64,000 nt of DNA, from NCBI GenBank assembly GCA_930990515.1, contig CAKNPS010000002.1, positions 62,001 through 126,000 of the forward strand. Direction: 5' to 3'. Below, piece after piece: positions 20,547 to 28,591 of the stretch (positions are counted from its first letter, which is position 1; the number at the start of each line of letters is the position of its first letter). The notes below the pieces were generated by a model. The model was not told where the DNA came from. It saw nothing but the letters and a program-made list of their open reading frames with translations, and ran no database searches. The position numbers and the translations under genes are program-made. The stretch comes from an uncultured Clostridia bacterium. GTDB lineage: Bacteria; Bacillota; Clostridia; Christensenellales; UBA1242.

Positions 20547-21800
20547 CTTTTTGTCTTCTATGAATAAACTATCAGCAATATTTTCAACAACTCCTTCATT
20601 TCCATTATCAGTATTTTCTCCACCACCAATTTCTGGAGTTTCTGGTTCAGTTGGTTCTTCAATTTCTGGAGTTATTAAACTGAAACTCATCTTCACAGCA
20701 TTGTGGTCGGAATATAAGAAACTGACATCTTCTCCACCAACTTCTGCGATGTTTGTCACTTCTTCCACTCTCACATTATCCGAAACCAAGAAACCATCAA
20801 TAACAACAGTATAATTCACTCCTTCTGTGTATGGCATTTCTGCGGCACGACAAGTTGGAGCATTTAATGATTTTGCAAAAGAAAAACCTTCTGGAATATC
20901 TTCCGCAGTTATCTGTTGAACCCAAGCCGGCGTTTTTTGTTCGCTAGGGAAAACACCGATGCTGTCTGCGATGTCGTGATTCCAATCTCCACCCGCAATA
21001 ACATAATTTCCTTGCCTATATTCATAGGAAATTAATTCCGTAAGCATATCAAGTTGTTTTGCACGAATTTTTCCACCTTCGTCATAAGCACTCATATGAA
21101 GATTTATGAGAACTAATTGTTTATCTGTTCCATCAATGTTTAATCTATTCACAACAAAGCATCTATCTAAATCAAAAAATTTGTTTACAAAACTTTCATC
21201 AATTGGAAAAGAGCGTCTTACACTTTCTTCAATTTTATATTTTGAAAAAGTCGCAATTCCCGACTCTATGGAACCAATTGGGTCATTAAAAGGATATAGT
21301 AAATATCCTGTGTGAAAATTTGAAGCAAAAGAAGAAGAATAATCACTATAAGCATTTTCGAGCATTTCATATTGGTTCACAAAATAACTCCTTGTTGAGG
21401 CTGTATCCACTTCTTGAAAAAAGGCAAAATCGGTGTTTAAACCAAGTGCAATATTAATTGCTCCGTTCGTATTTTCAAGCACACTTTCCTTGCTTTCTGC
21501 TTTTGCTCTTGTGCCAGTAACCTTTGTTCCGTCCAACATTTCGCCACTATCCATAAAGAAATCATATTCTCTGTCATAAGCACCAAAACCAATATTATAG
21601 GTAGAAATTGAATATGAAGTTTCAAGAGATAATATTTCTTCTTTGTTATTGTTAACCACCAAAGTTTGATAGTCTGAAATTCGATAATAATTCGCAGATA
21701 AATATGTAATATATCCTAGCGCTATCGTCAGTAAAAGTAGAACAACCAGAAGTAAGGACAATCCTGTTATTTTTAATCCCTTTTTTGCTTTTGCAGTCAT
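20532..21800 (-). CDS. membrane-anchored endonuclease/exonuclease/phosphatase-family protein
   Basis: 422 residues from the ATG at 21800, which has GGAGAG six bases before it; an upstream in-frame ATG lacks a ribosome site. Residues 9-33 (ITGLSLLLVVLLLLTIALGYITYL) are a single membrane segment or signal anchor. The rest shows EEP-fold motifs: YNIGFGAYD near 70, FFQEVD (metal-binding Glu), LINLHMSAY, GGDWNHD (catalytic Asp-x-Asn) and a final SDHNAVKMSF. A Pro/Glu/Gly-rich acidic tail follows. The family hydrolyses phosphodiester or phosphomonoester bonds in nucleic acids, lipids or inositides. The anchored, outward-facing form suggests an extracytoplasmic substrate; which one is unknown. Confidence 0.85.
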   Translation of the reverse strand: MTAKAKKGLKITGLSLLLVVLLLLTIALGYITYLSANYYRISDYQTLVVNNNKEEILSLETSYSISTYNIGFGAYDREYDFFMDSGEMLDGTKVTGTRAKAESKESVLENTNGAINIALGLNTDFAFFQEVDTASTRSYFVNQYEMLENAYSDYSSSFASNFHTGYLLYPFNDPIGSIESGIATFSKYKIEESVRRSFPIDESFVNKFFDLDRCFVVNRLNIDGTDKQLVLINLHMSAYDEGGKIRAKQLDMLTELISYEYRQGNYVIAGGDWNHDIADSIGVFPSEQKTPAWVQQITAEDIPEGFSFAKSLNAPTCRAAEMPYTEGVNYTVVIDGFLVSDNVRVEEVTNIAEVGGEDVSFLYSDHNAVKMSFSLITPEIEEPTEPETPEIGGGENTDNGNEGVVENIADSLFIEDKKKAVN

Positions 21801-21936
21801 ATTTCTCTCCTTGTTTAAACGATTATAACATAAATTCTTAAAAATCAAAAACAAATTTTTATATTGATGCCTATTCAATAGATTATTTTATTGTTATCTC
21901 TTTTTTACTAGTAATCTGACAAGTAAAAAATAAAAA

Positions 21937-21951
21937 AGTGGCATAGCCACT
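21937..21951 (-). terminator. terminator of DUF2207-like gene
   Basis: AGTGGC/GCCACT hairpin just after the stop codon, followed on the minus strand by a T-rich tract. Confidence 0.6.
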
Positions 21952-21954
21952 CGA

Positions 21955-23928
21955 CTAAAAGCGACCGCCACCACCGCCTCCGGAGCCACCGCCAGAGAAA
22001 CCACCGCCACCACCAATTCGGCTTACAGCGACACTTGATGCAACGCGTGCAACACTACTTATTATTTGTCTTGCAAGTGTATAGTTAAGTGTGACACTCA
22101 GTGCCAAAATATTTCTATTGAGAAGCATCATAACAAGCCATAAAGTCATTCCATCGCTGAATGTCACCCAGTTAGGATTTTGAAGTGGAACATCAGCAAA
22201 TTTCTTAAGATATACATCAGAAACGCCTAAAACATAGGCATAAGGAAGAACCTTATAGAAAATTTCAGGGTTTTCATTTGCCATTACTTCCATACGGTCT
22301 TTTTCAGCAACTTGAATGTATTGTCTAAGCCCACGAAGTTTCCCTAAACATTCTCTTCCAAGTTTTGTGTATTGCTCCAAAAATGGATAAATAAAGAATA
22401 AAAGTAGTGATAAAATTGGATAAAAACATCTCGTATAGAATGGGTCATTATATCCTTCCGCCCAGAAAATGAAACACGCTTGTGTTCCCAAGATTAATAT
22501 GAGCGGTAAAATGCGATATAGCCATAATTTCCCTTTACTCATTTTATGTTCGTCTTTTTGGATTTTGGTAAGCCACATAAAAGCCGCAAACATTATGAAA
22601 GCCACAATCACTTTAATAAATAATGAGAATGTGTCATAACTTGCAAGAGCAATTCTTACACAATCAACTATTGTTATAACCAAAAGAAATATTGCACACC
22701 AACTAAAATATTTATCTGATTTATTATAAAAATAATTTCCTTTTTCTTTTGCCACTGATTTTCTGATTTTCTCGCCGACAAAGTTGTTTAAGAACTTTAT
22801 CTCATCACAAGCAATCGGTTTATCTGTTGTAAAGACCGCATTAAAGAATATTTTTTCGTGCTCCTTAGCATTTTCTGGCAAATCTTTCAATTTCGTAAGG
22901 TATATTTTTTTATCTTTTTCTTCAATTTTGATTATTCCTTTATCTGCCCAATAAACAATTAACGCGCTTATATCTTTTCCTTTCAATGATTTGTCAATTA
23001 TATATCCCGCTTCAGTTGGCGTCAAATTATCTGGAGCAGAAAACTCCACCACATCAATAATCGGTTCTTTTCTTCTATGTTTTATAATAAGCCAAATGAT
23101 AACTACAAGTCCAATCACAAATAACGCGATCAAAATATAGTCAAAAAGATAACTTCTTGTGACATTAAAATAGCCTTGTTCAAGTGGAAGATAAATGGTG
23201 AGCGCCTCGCCATAGTCTAAATAGACATCATTGCCATTTCCATAAGTCCCAGAAATCGTATGTGTTCCATCTTCGTTCAATGTTGTAGAATATTCAACTT
23301 GTGTTCCAGTAGTATCATCACCAAACAGCCCTACATAAAAACTTGCACCAGAAAAATCAGTTTCCTTTGGAAAAGTTATCGTGAAATTTAGTTGCCTGAT
23401 TATTGTGTCCCAGCCAGTTCCGATTATATTTTGATAAAAGAAATCTTTGGAAGTGTCTCGGTCATCTCCTGGGAAAAGGTCGTAAGAAAATTTGAAAGTA
23501 AAACTCTCTCCGTTTCCTCTTGGTGCATCCATAGCAATCGCATAAAACTCATAGCCTTCACTTATAAAGTTGTCATACAGATAAGTGTTATCATTTAAAA
23601 GCTCAAAATTTGAAATTGTGTTTTCGTAATACTTTACATCTCGTCCGCCATTTCCATTCGGGACTCCAATGGACTGCTTAAGTGGGATATAACGATAAAT
23701 TCCGTTTGTATAATCAAAAAAGTCAGCAGTAATTTCTTCAGTTATGTGCAAATTTTTATCTTCATCAACCACAATGTCCACATTATAGTTAGATATTTCA
23801 TAGCCATAATCTCTTTCTGGCCTATAAACACTAGCATCATAAGTGCAACCAAACAATGATAAAGCAAGTAGGAAGAGCATTCCAATAAGAACTAAATATA
23901 CTGTTAATCTTTTTCTTGTTTTTGTCAC
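21955..23928 (-). CDS. DUF2207-family predicted membrane protein
   Basis: 657 residues from a GTG start (AGGAATAAGG upstream). The N-terminal signal ends in SLFGC, possibly a lipobox. Residues about 40-255 form a beta-rich extracytoplasmic domain (EISNYNVDIVVDEDKNLHITEEI opens it, the DUF2207 pattern). TM helices are near 263-285, 430-450, 462-480, 497-517 and 525-545. The last 25 residues are extremely glycine-rich (GGGGFSGGGSGGGGGGRF), a hallmark of this family. Function in the family is not established; it stands alone, divergent from tdk. Confidence 0.85.
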   Translation of the reverse strand: MTKTRKRLTVYLVLIGMLFLLALSLFGCTYDASVYRPERDYGYEISNYNVDIVVDEDKNLHITEEITADFFDYTNGIYRYIPLKQSIGVPNGNGGRDVKYYENTISNFELLNDNTYLYDNFISEGYEFYAIAMDAPRGNGESFTFKFSYDLFPGDDRDTSKDFFYQNIIGTGWDTIIRQLNFTITFPKETDFSGASFYVGLFGDDTTGTQVEYSTTLNEDGTHTISGTYGNGNDVYLDYGEALTIYLPLEQGYFNVTRSYLFDYILIALFVIGLVVIIWLIIKHRRKEPIIDVVEFSAPDNLTPTEAGYIIDKSLKGKDISALIVYWADKGIIKIEEKDKKIYLTKLKDLPENAKEHEKIFFNAVFTTDKPIACDEIKFLNNFVGEKIRKSVAKEKGNYFYNKSDKYFSWCAIFLLVITIVDCVRIALASYDTFSLFIKVIVAFIMFAAFMWLTKIQKDEHKMSKGKLWLYRILPLILILGTQACFIFWAEGYNDPFYTRCFYPILSLLLFFIYPFLEQYTKLGRECLGKLRGLRQYIQVAEKDRMEVMANENPEIFYKVLPYAYVLGVSDVYLKKFADVPLQNPNWVTFSDGMTLWLVMMLLNRNILALSVTLNYTLARQIISSVARVASSVAVSRIGGGGGFSGGGSGGGGGGRF

Positions 23929-24052
23929 AACCTTATTCCTTATTTATATTATATATGATATTAGGCTTAAATTCAAAATAATTAAAAAAATTTTCTAAAT
24001 TTATTTTGTTTATCTTTTTTAATTGATTTACAATATTTTAAAGGAGAAAGAT

Positions 24053-24634
24053 ATGGCAAAATTATATTTTAAATATGGTGCTATGGGGAGCAGTAAAACC
24101 GCCCAAGCCTTAATGTGCAAATTCAATTACGAACAAAAAGGTTTTAAAGTGTATATCTTTAAGCCTATTGCCGACAACCGAAAAGTTATAAATGGCAAAA
24201 GTGTCATTTATAGTCGCATTGGGCTTACTTCTGACTGCTTCGAATTTGATAAGAATTTCGATTTCTTAAACTATTTCAAAAATGAAAAATTTGACAAAAA
24301 TAGAACTGTCATCATTGTTGATGAATGTCAATTTTTGACCACAAAACAAGTGGAAGAACTCAAAGACCTTTCCTTAGAAATTCCCGTTCTTTGCTATGGG
24401 CTTCTCACAAATTTCCAAACCAAACTTTTTGAAGGCTCAAAAAGACTTGTTGAACTTGCTGAAAGTTTGCAAGAGATTAAATCTGTTTGCCGTTGCGGAA
24501 GAAAAGCCACAATCAATGCAAGACTAGTTAATGGAAAAGCTGTATTAGAAGGCGATGAAGTTCTTATCGGCGGAGATGAAAGTTACGAAGGAATGTGCTA
24601 TTCTTGTTTTAAAAAACTTGTTGAGAAAAAGTAA
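24053..24634 (+). CDS. tdk: thymidine kinase
   Basis: 193 residues from the ATG at 24053, directly behind AAGGAGAAAG; the reading frame is open further upstream but has no ribosome site. The P-loop GAMGSSKTAQ replaces the common SGKT with SSKT, still keeping the Lys. VDECQFLT is the Walker B/catalytic Asp-Glu strand, the lasso region holds CRCGRKATINARLVNG, and Y-x-x-MCYSCF completes the structural zinc Cys set. The enzyme phosphorylates thymidine/deoxyuridine with ATP in the cytosol. With thyA, deoD and the deaminase nearby it forms the pyrimidine/purine salvage complement. Confidence 0.94.
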   Translation: MAKLYFKYGAMGSSKTAQALMCKFNYEQKGFKVYIFKPIADNRKVINGKSVIYSRIGLTSDCFEFDKNFDFLNYFKNEKFDKNRTVIIVDECQFLTTKQVEELKDLSLEIPVLCYGLLTNFQTKLFEGSKRLVELAESLQEIKSVCRCGRKATINARLVNGKAVLEGDEVLIGGDESYEGMCYSCFKKLVEKK

Positions 24635-24727
24635 CCATACAACTTATTTACATAAATTTACCAAACTTAAAAAATTGTAACAATTTGCCAAACTCAATCA
24701 TAAAAAATGATGTATAAAGGAGTTAAA

Positions 24728-25759
24728 ATGGCAAACGAAGATTTTTTAATTGGGGCGAATGACGAACATGGTGTCAATCCGCCAACTGCTGGGAAAAGAA
24801 CCCCTGAAATACCCAGTCTTAATCGTCAAATTTATGAAAATGAATTTAATCGGGCGGCTAAAAACAAATTTATCGAAGCGTGCATGCGACAAGATTTTTC
24901 CGTTTATGATGTCAAGCCTGAACAACAAGATATTTCCATTTCTCAGCGAATAAACAGAATAAATGCTCAAAATTTAACACTGCTTGTCACTTTTGCTTAT
25001 AATGCTTATGGAGAAACTTTCAATAATGCTTCCGGCGTGGAAACATTTTATTCTCCACTCAACCCAAAGGCAACACAAAGCCGTAATTTGGCGGAAAATT
25101 TATATGCCGAACTTATTCAAGGAACAACACAAAATGGTCGTGGTGTTAAGACCTTAGATGTTGGAGTTTTGTCAAATGTCAACTGCACATCTTCTCTTAT
25201 TGAAGCGGGCTTTATGACTAACCTAAGAGAAGCACGACTTATGATTAACCCACTTTTCCAAACTGAAGTTGGCGAAGAAGCCTGCCACGGCGTTTGCAAT
25301 TTCCTTGGAGTGAACTACATTCCAAGAAACAACTTAAACAATTATCCACTTTTAAGAAGTGGCGACAGAGGAAACTTTGTTTATCTTCTTCAATTCATTT
25401 TGAATCAATTTGGCTACAATCTTTCTGTTGATGGAATTTTTGGTTCACGCACTCTAAATGCTGTCAGAGATTTTCAACAGAATAATTCTCTTAATGTTGA
25501 CGGCCTTGTTGGCACAAACACATGGAGAACACTTTTAACACTTCCGCCTTATCCACTTCTTAGGGAAGGTTCCCGCGGGGCTTATGTCAAATTCTTGCAA
25601 CAACTTTTGGAAAGCAATCTTTATCCAGTTGGAAACATTGATGGTATTTTCGGTTCGAGAACACTTAACGCCGTTCGCTCATTCCAAGAAGCAAATAATC
25701 TTACTGTTGACGGACTCGTTGGAAACAACACTTGGGCAGCACTCACAACCTTGGATTAA
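24728..25759 (+). CDS. degenerate amidase_3-like protein with two peptidoglycan-binding domains
   Basis: 343 residues from the ATG at 24728 (AAAGGAG upstream). Residues 1-200 follow the N-acetylmuramoyl-L-alanine amidase (Amidase_3) layout: NDEHG with His14, the TAGKRTP segment, Glu37/39, ISQRINRIN, VETFYS and LIEAGFMTN (position of the catalytic Glu). The strand that should carry the second zinc His (S-x-H-x-NA) reads VTFAYNA, so that ligand is Ala90. Two PG_binding_1 repeats follow (about 210-270 and 280-342; each D-G-I-F-G-S-R-T-L-N-A-V-R...VDGLVG-x-NTW). No signal peptide is visible. It probably still binds peptidoglycan; catalysis is doubtful. Confidence 0.75.
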   Translation: MANEDFLIGANDEHGVNPPTAGKRTPEIPSLNRQIYENEFNRAAKNKFIEACMRQDFSVYDVKPEQQDISISQRINRINAQNLTLLVTFAYNAYGETFNNASGVETFYSPLNPKATQSRNLAENLYAELIQGTTQNGRGVKTLDVGVLSNVNCTSSLIEAGFMTNLREARLMINPLFQTEVGEEACHGVCNFLGVNYIPRNNLNNYPLLRSGDRGNFVYLLQFILNQFGYNLSVDGIFGSRTLNAVRDFQQNNSLNVDGLVGTNTWRTLLTLPPYPLLREGSRGAYVKFLQQLLESNLYPVGNIDGIFGSRTLNAVRSFQEANNLTVDGLVGNNTWAALTTLD

Positions 25760-25887
25760 AAGTCAATGACTTAATTTCTCATTTCAAAATTTTTATAACA
25801 AATTAATTTTCATATTTAATTTTAATTTTGATTTGCTAATTTTATTGTCTTTAAAAGAAATTTTTTTAATCTTCTATTACTATTAAA

Positions 25888-25908
25888 AAAGGTGTCAACG
25901 ACACCTTT
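25888..25908. terminator. bidirectional terminator with AAC triloop
   Basis: Perfect 9-bp stem AAAGGTGTC/GACACCTTT closing an AAC loop, with A and T tracts on the two sides, between convergent genes. Confidence 0.75.
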
Positions 25909-26449
25909 CTTTTTCTTCACTAGATAATTTCACAAATGGATTTTGAATGGAAAAAACTTTGTATAAAGTATACGTTGACAAAACGCCTTCAGTTTTGAGT
26001 GGTAAGATTGAGTAATGCTCAACTCTATCACTCTTCCCCATTTTTCCTGACCACGAGCCATCTTTTTCTTGCAAAAGAAAATGAACATCAATGTCGTCAT
26101 CTGAAAAATACATAGCCACATTCCATTCGTTTTTCTTTAACGTTTCTTTTGCCTTTCCCACATTAAGACTTGTGCTTTTGATTGCTTTTATCACAATTTC
26201 AAAAATTTGTTCGCGTGACAGATTATCATTTTTTAGTTTTGGCAAACTGAAAAAATTTTCCAAGTCACTTTTATCAAAATTTTCTAGTTGCTCATTGGTT
26301 AAGTTGAAACAAGCATGTTCAAAGCAATTTGTAATTTCCGCCAAATCTTTGTCCTGATAAGCAATAAAAGCATATTCTTCCGAACTATCTCGTGATGGAA
26401 GATAACCTTCTTTAAAGATTTTTCTCAATTTCACAATGGTTTTGTTCAT
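25895..26449 (-). CDS. hypothetical protein, paralogue of upstream gene (possible Cys-His hydrolase fold)
   Basis: 184 residues, with a GGAGAG ribosome site. Not a family I can name. It is a clear paralogue of the next gene upstream: both share LRKIF-x-x-GY-x-PSR at the N-terminus, N-C-x-EHA-x-FNL in the first third, LKKNEW-x-VA-x-YF in the middle and HFLLQ-x-KDG-x-W-GKMG toward the C-terminus. The invariant Cys (NC.EHA) and the His in D-V-H-F-LL followed by W-x-GKMG resemble the Cys and His placement of papain-like or NlpC-like proteins, but no third catalytic residue is obvious. No signal or membrane segment. The two genes lie 8 nt apart and must be co-transcribed. Confidence 0.7.
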   Translation of the reverse strand: MNKTIVKLRKIFKEGYLPSRDSSEEYAFIAYQDKDLAEITNCFEHACFNLTNEQLENFDKSDLENFFSLPKLKNDNLSREQIFEIVIKAIKSTSLNVGKAKETLKKNEWNVAMYFSDDDIDVHFLLQEKDGSWSGKMGKSDRVEHYSILPLKTEGVLSTYTLYKVFSIQNPFVKLSSEEKERCR

Positions 26450-26457
26450 AATCTCTC

Positions 26458-26985
26458 CTATTTTTCCAAGGTAGGCACATTATCATTTTTTATTGTGTAT
26501 AAACCATAAAGACTATATTTTCTTTCACCAAATCTTGCATCATTCTGTTTTATCTCTTTTGGTAGTTCTTCAAATATCTCTATCTTATCTTTTATTCCCA
26601 TTTTTCCAGTCCAGACTTTGTCTTGTTTTAAAAGCAAGTGGAAATCTTTTACGCCGTTAAAATATAGAGCAACAAGCCATTCATTTTTCTTTAAAATTGG
26701 TCTTTCAAAATTTTCTCGCTTAACTTTTAGCCCAACATCATCTACCATCGAGAAAATTCGTCCACTTATATCTTCAGGCGTATCATTTGGAGAATTGATA
26801 AAGTTGGCAAAAGTATCTAAATCATAAAAATTAAAATCTGAGATAAGAGTATCATCTTCTAAATTAAAAATGGCGTGTTCAAGGCAGTTGGCAAGTTTGG
26901 TCGAAACTGCGGTATAGTTCTTAATCGCCCGACTTGGAACATAACCTGCCATAAAAATTTTTCTTAATTTTATTAAGGTATCCAT
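26458..26985 (-). CDS. hypothetical protein, first of a tandem paralogous pair
   Basis: 176 residues if the ATG at 26985 is used, which aligns best with the start of its paralogue (MDTLIKLRKIF versus MNKTIVKLRKIF). Alternatives are 27000 and 27018. A TATAAT at 27007-27012 leaves almost no leader before the ATG at 27000. Conserved blocks with the downstream copy: NCLEHAIFNL, LKKNEWLVALYF, DFHLLLKQDKVWTGKMG. Function unknown; the conserved Cys and His and the W-x-GKMG motif hint at a Cys-His hydrolase-like fold, but this is inference. Confidence 0.65.
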   Translation of the reverse strand: MDTLIKLRKIFMAGYVPSRAIKNYTAVSTKLANCLEHAIFNLEDDTLISDFNFYDLDTFANFINSPNDTPEDISGRIFSMVDDVGLKVKRENFERPILKKNEWLVALYFNGVKDFHLLLKQDKVWTGKMGIKDKIEIFEELPKEIKQNDARFGERKYSLYGLYTIKNDNVPTLEK

Positions 26986-27180
26986 TTTTCTCTTATCCAT
27001 ATTTTGATTATACCACAACTAAAATTTATGTCAAGACTAAATTAAAATTTAAACTTTAAAAATATTATATTTTAGACATATTAAAAAGGTTAATTACAAG
27101 ACTTTATTAATGCAAAACTTTTACTCTTAAATAAAAATCTCAACTAAAAAAATTATTTTACCTAAATTTGAAAAATAAAG

Positions 27181-27198
27181 TTATCCACATTTCCACAA
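27181..27198 (+). promoter_or_regulatory. DnaA-box pair upstream of mnmE
   Basis: A perfect DnaA box TTATCCACA (27181-27189) followed directly by TTTCCACA. The same tandem arrangement occurs in the dnaA-dnaN intergenic region at 59108-59125. Confidence 0.6.
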
Positions 27199-27224
27199 AA
27201 CATTTCACTATTTTTTTCTAGCCC

Positions 27225-27253
27225 TTGCGTTTTTTTTATTAAAGTGCTATAAT
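27225..27253 (+). promoter_or_regulatory. mnmE promoter, apparently leaderless
   Basis: TTGCGT, 17-bp spacer, extended -10 TGCTATAAT. The ATG lies 7 bases after the -10 hexamer and no Shine-Dalgarno is present, so the transcript should begin at or next to the start codon. Confidence 0.65.
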
Positions 27254-27260
27254 TTCCACT

Positions 27261-28589
27261 ATGGAAGAACCAATTGTTGCCATATCAACTCCACTAGGGC
27301 GTGGAGCAATATCAATTGTCAGAATGAGTGGAAAAAATTGTTTAGAAATTGCACTCAAAGTTTTTCATTGTAGTTCTAAAGAAATTAAACCTAGATATAT
27401 GTATTTTGGACAACTTGAAATTGAAAATGGCACTTTTGAAGAATGTTTAATGGTATATTTTAAAGCTCCTTTTTCCTACACTGGAGAAGACATTGTAGAG
27501 TTCCAAATTCATGGCGGAATGCTTCTTACTCAAAAGGTTGTGGAACTTTGTGTGAAAAATGGTTGTCGCCCAGCTGAAGCGGGAGAATTTTCCAAACGAG
27601 CCTTTATGAATGAAAAAATAACTCTTGACAAAGCTGAAGCAATCATTGGAGAAATTAACGCAGAAACAGAAGGCGAACTAAATTCTTCTTTGAAAATTAC
27701 AAATGGCAAACTCGCTGAAAAAATCAATAAAGAGCAAAATGATTTAACAAATCTTCTTGCCGAAATTGAAGTTTCTTTGGACTACCCAGAACACGATTAT
27801 GAAGAAATTGTCAAAGAAAAAATATTTGAAAAACTAAAAGAAATTAAAGCACAAAATGACAATATAATTGAAATTTCAAAAAGCGGAAAATATCTTAAAA
27901 ACGGCATAAATGTCGCTTTAGTTGGTAAGGCAAATGTTGGAAAGAGTAGCATTTTGAACAGTTTGCTTGGTGAAGATAGGGCCATAGTCACCGACATTGA
28001 AGGAACAACCCGTGACAGCATTTCTGAAAGTTTCTTTCATAAAGGCGTTAAGATAAATTTAATTGACACCGCAGGAATTCGCGAAACGAGCGATGTTGTG
28101 GAAAAGATTGGAATCCAAAAAAGTTTGGATAGCATAAACGAAGCAGATATTGTGCTTTTTATTCGTGATGGAAGCCAGAAAGAAAGCAAAGAAGATAAAG
28201 AAATTGAAAATTCGCTCAAAGATAAACTAGTAATCAATGTCATAAACAAAACAGATAAACCACGCATTATCTCTAAAAAAGAAAATGAAATTGAAGTTTC
28301 CGCGCTTAAAGAAACAAACATTTCAAAATTAAAAGATATGATTGTTGACTTTGTAATTACTAAAGAAATCTCTGCCGACACTTTGGTTTTGACAAACGAA
28401 AGACATATTCAAATTTTGGAAGAGTGCGACTCTTTAATTCAAGAAATTTTTAGCATCAAAAATGCTTCACTTGATGTCATTGCAATGCTTATCAAAAAAA
28501 TATGGGAAAAATTAGGACAAATAACAGGTAATACAGAAAATGAAGATATCATTTCTCTCATTTTCTCAAAATTCTGTTTGGGGAAATAA
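27261..28589 (+). CDS. mnmE: tRNA modification GTPase MnmE
   Basis: 442 residues, family length. The N-terminal formyl-THF-binding domain (about 1-118) starts EEPIVAISTPLGRGAISIVRMSG. A helical domain follows, into which the G domain is inserted: G1 GKANVGKSS near 220, G2 EGTTRD, G3 DTAG, G4 NKTD. The C-terminus FCLGK is the essential CxGK motif. With MnmG it installs the 5-carboxymethylaminomethyl group on wobble uridine 34 of several tRNAs. It heads the mnmE-mnmG-rsmG operon (gaps of 2 nt). Confidence 0.97.
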   Translation: MEEPIVAISTPLGRGAISIVRMSGKNCLEIALKVFHCSSKEIKPRYMYFGQLEIENGTFEECLMVYFKAPFSYTGEDIVEFQIHGGMLLTQKVVELCVKNGCRPAEAGEFSKRAFMNEKITLDKAEAIIGEINAETEGELNSSLKITNGKLAEKINKEQNDLTNLLAEIEVSLDYPEHDYEEIVKEKIFEKLKEIKAQNDNIIEISKSGKYLKNGINVALVGKANVGKSSILNSLLGEDRAIVTDIEGTTRDSISESFFHKGVKINLIDTAGIRETSDVVEKIGIQKSLDSINEADIVLFIRDGSQKESKEDKEIENSLKDKLVINVINKTDKPRIISKKENEIEVSALKETNISKLKDMIVDFVITKEISADTLVLTNERHIQILEECDSLIQEIFSIKNASLDVIAMLIKKIWEKLGQITGNTENEDIISLIFSKFCLGK

Positions 28590-28591
28590 AA

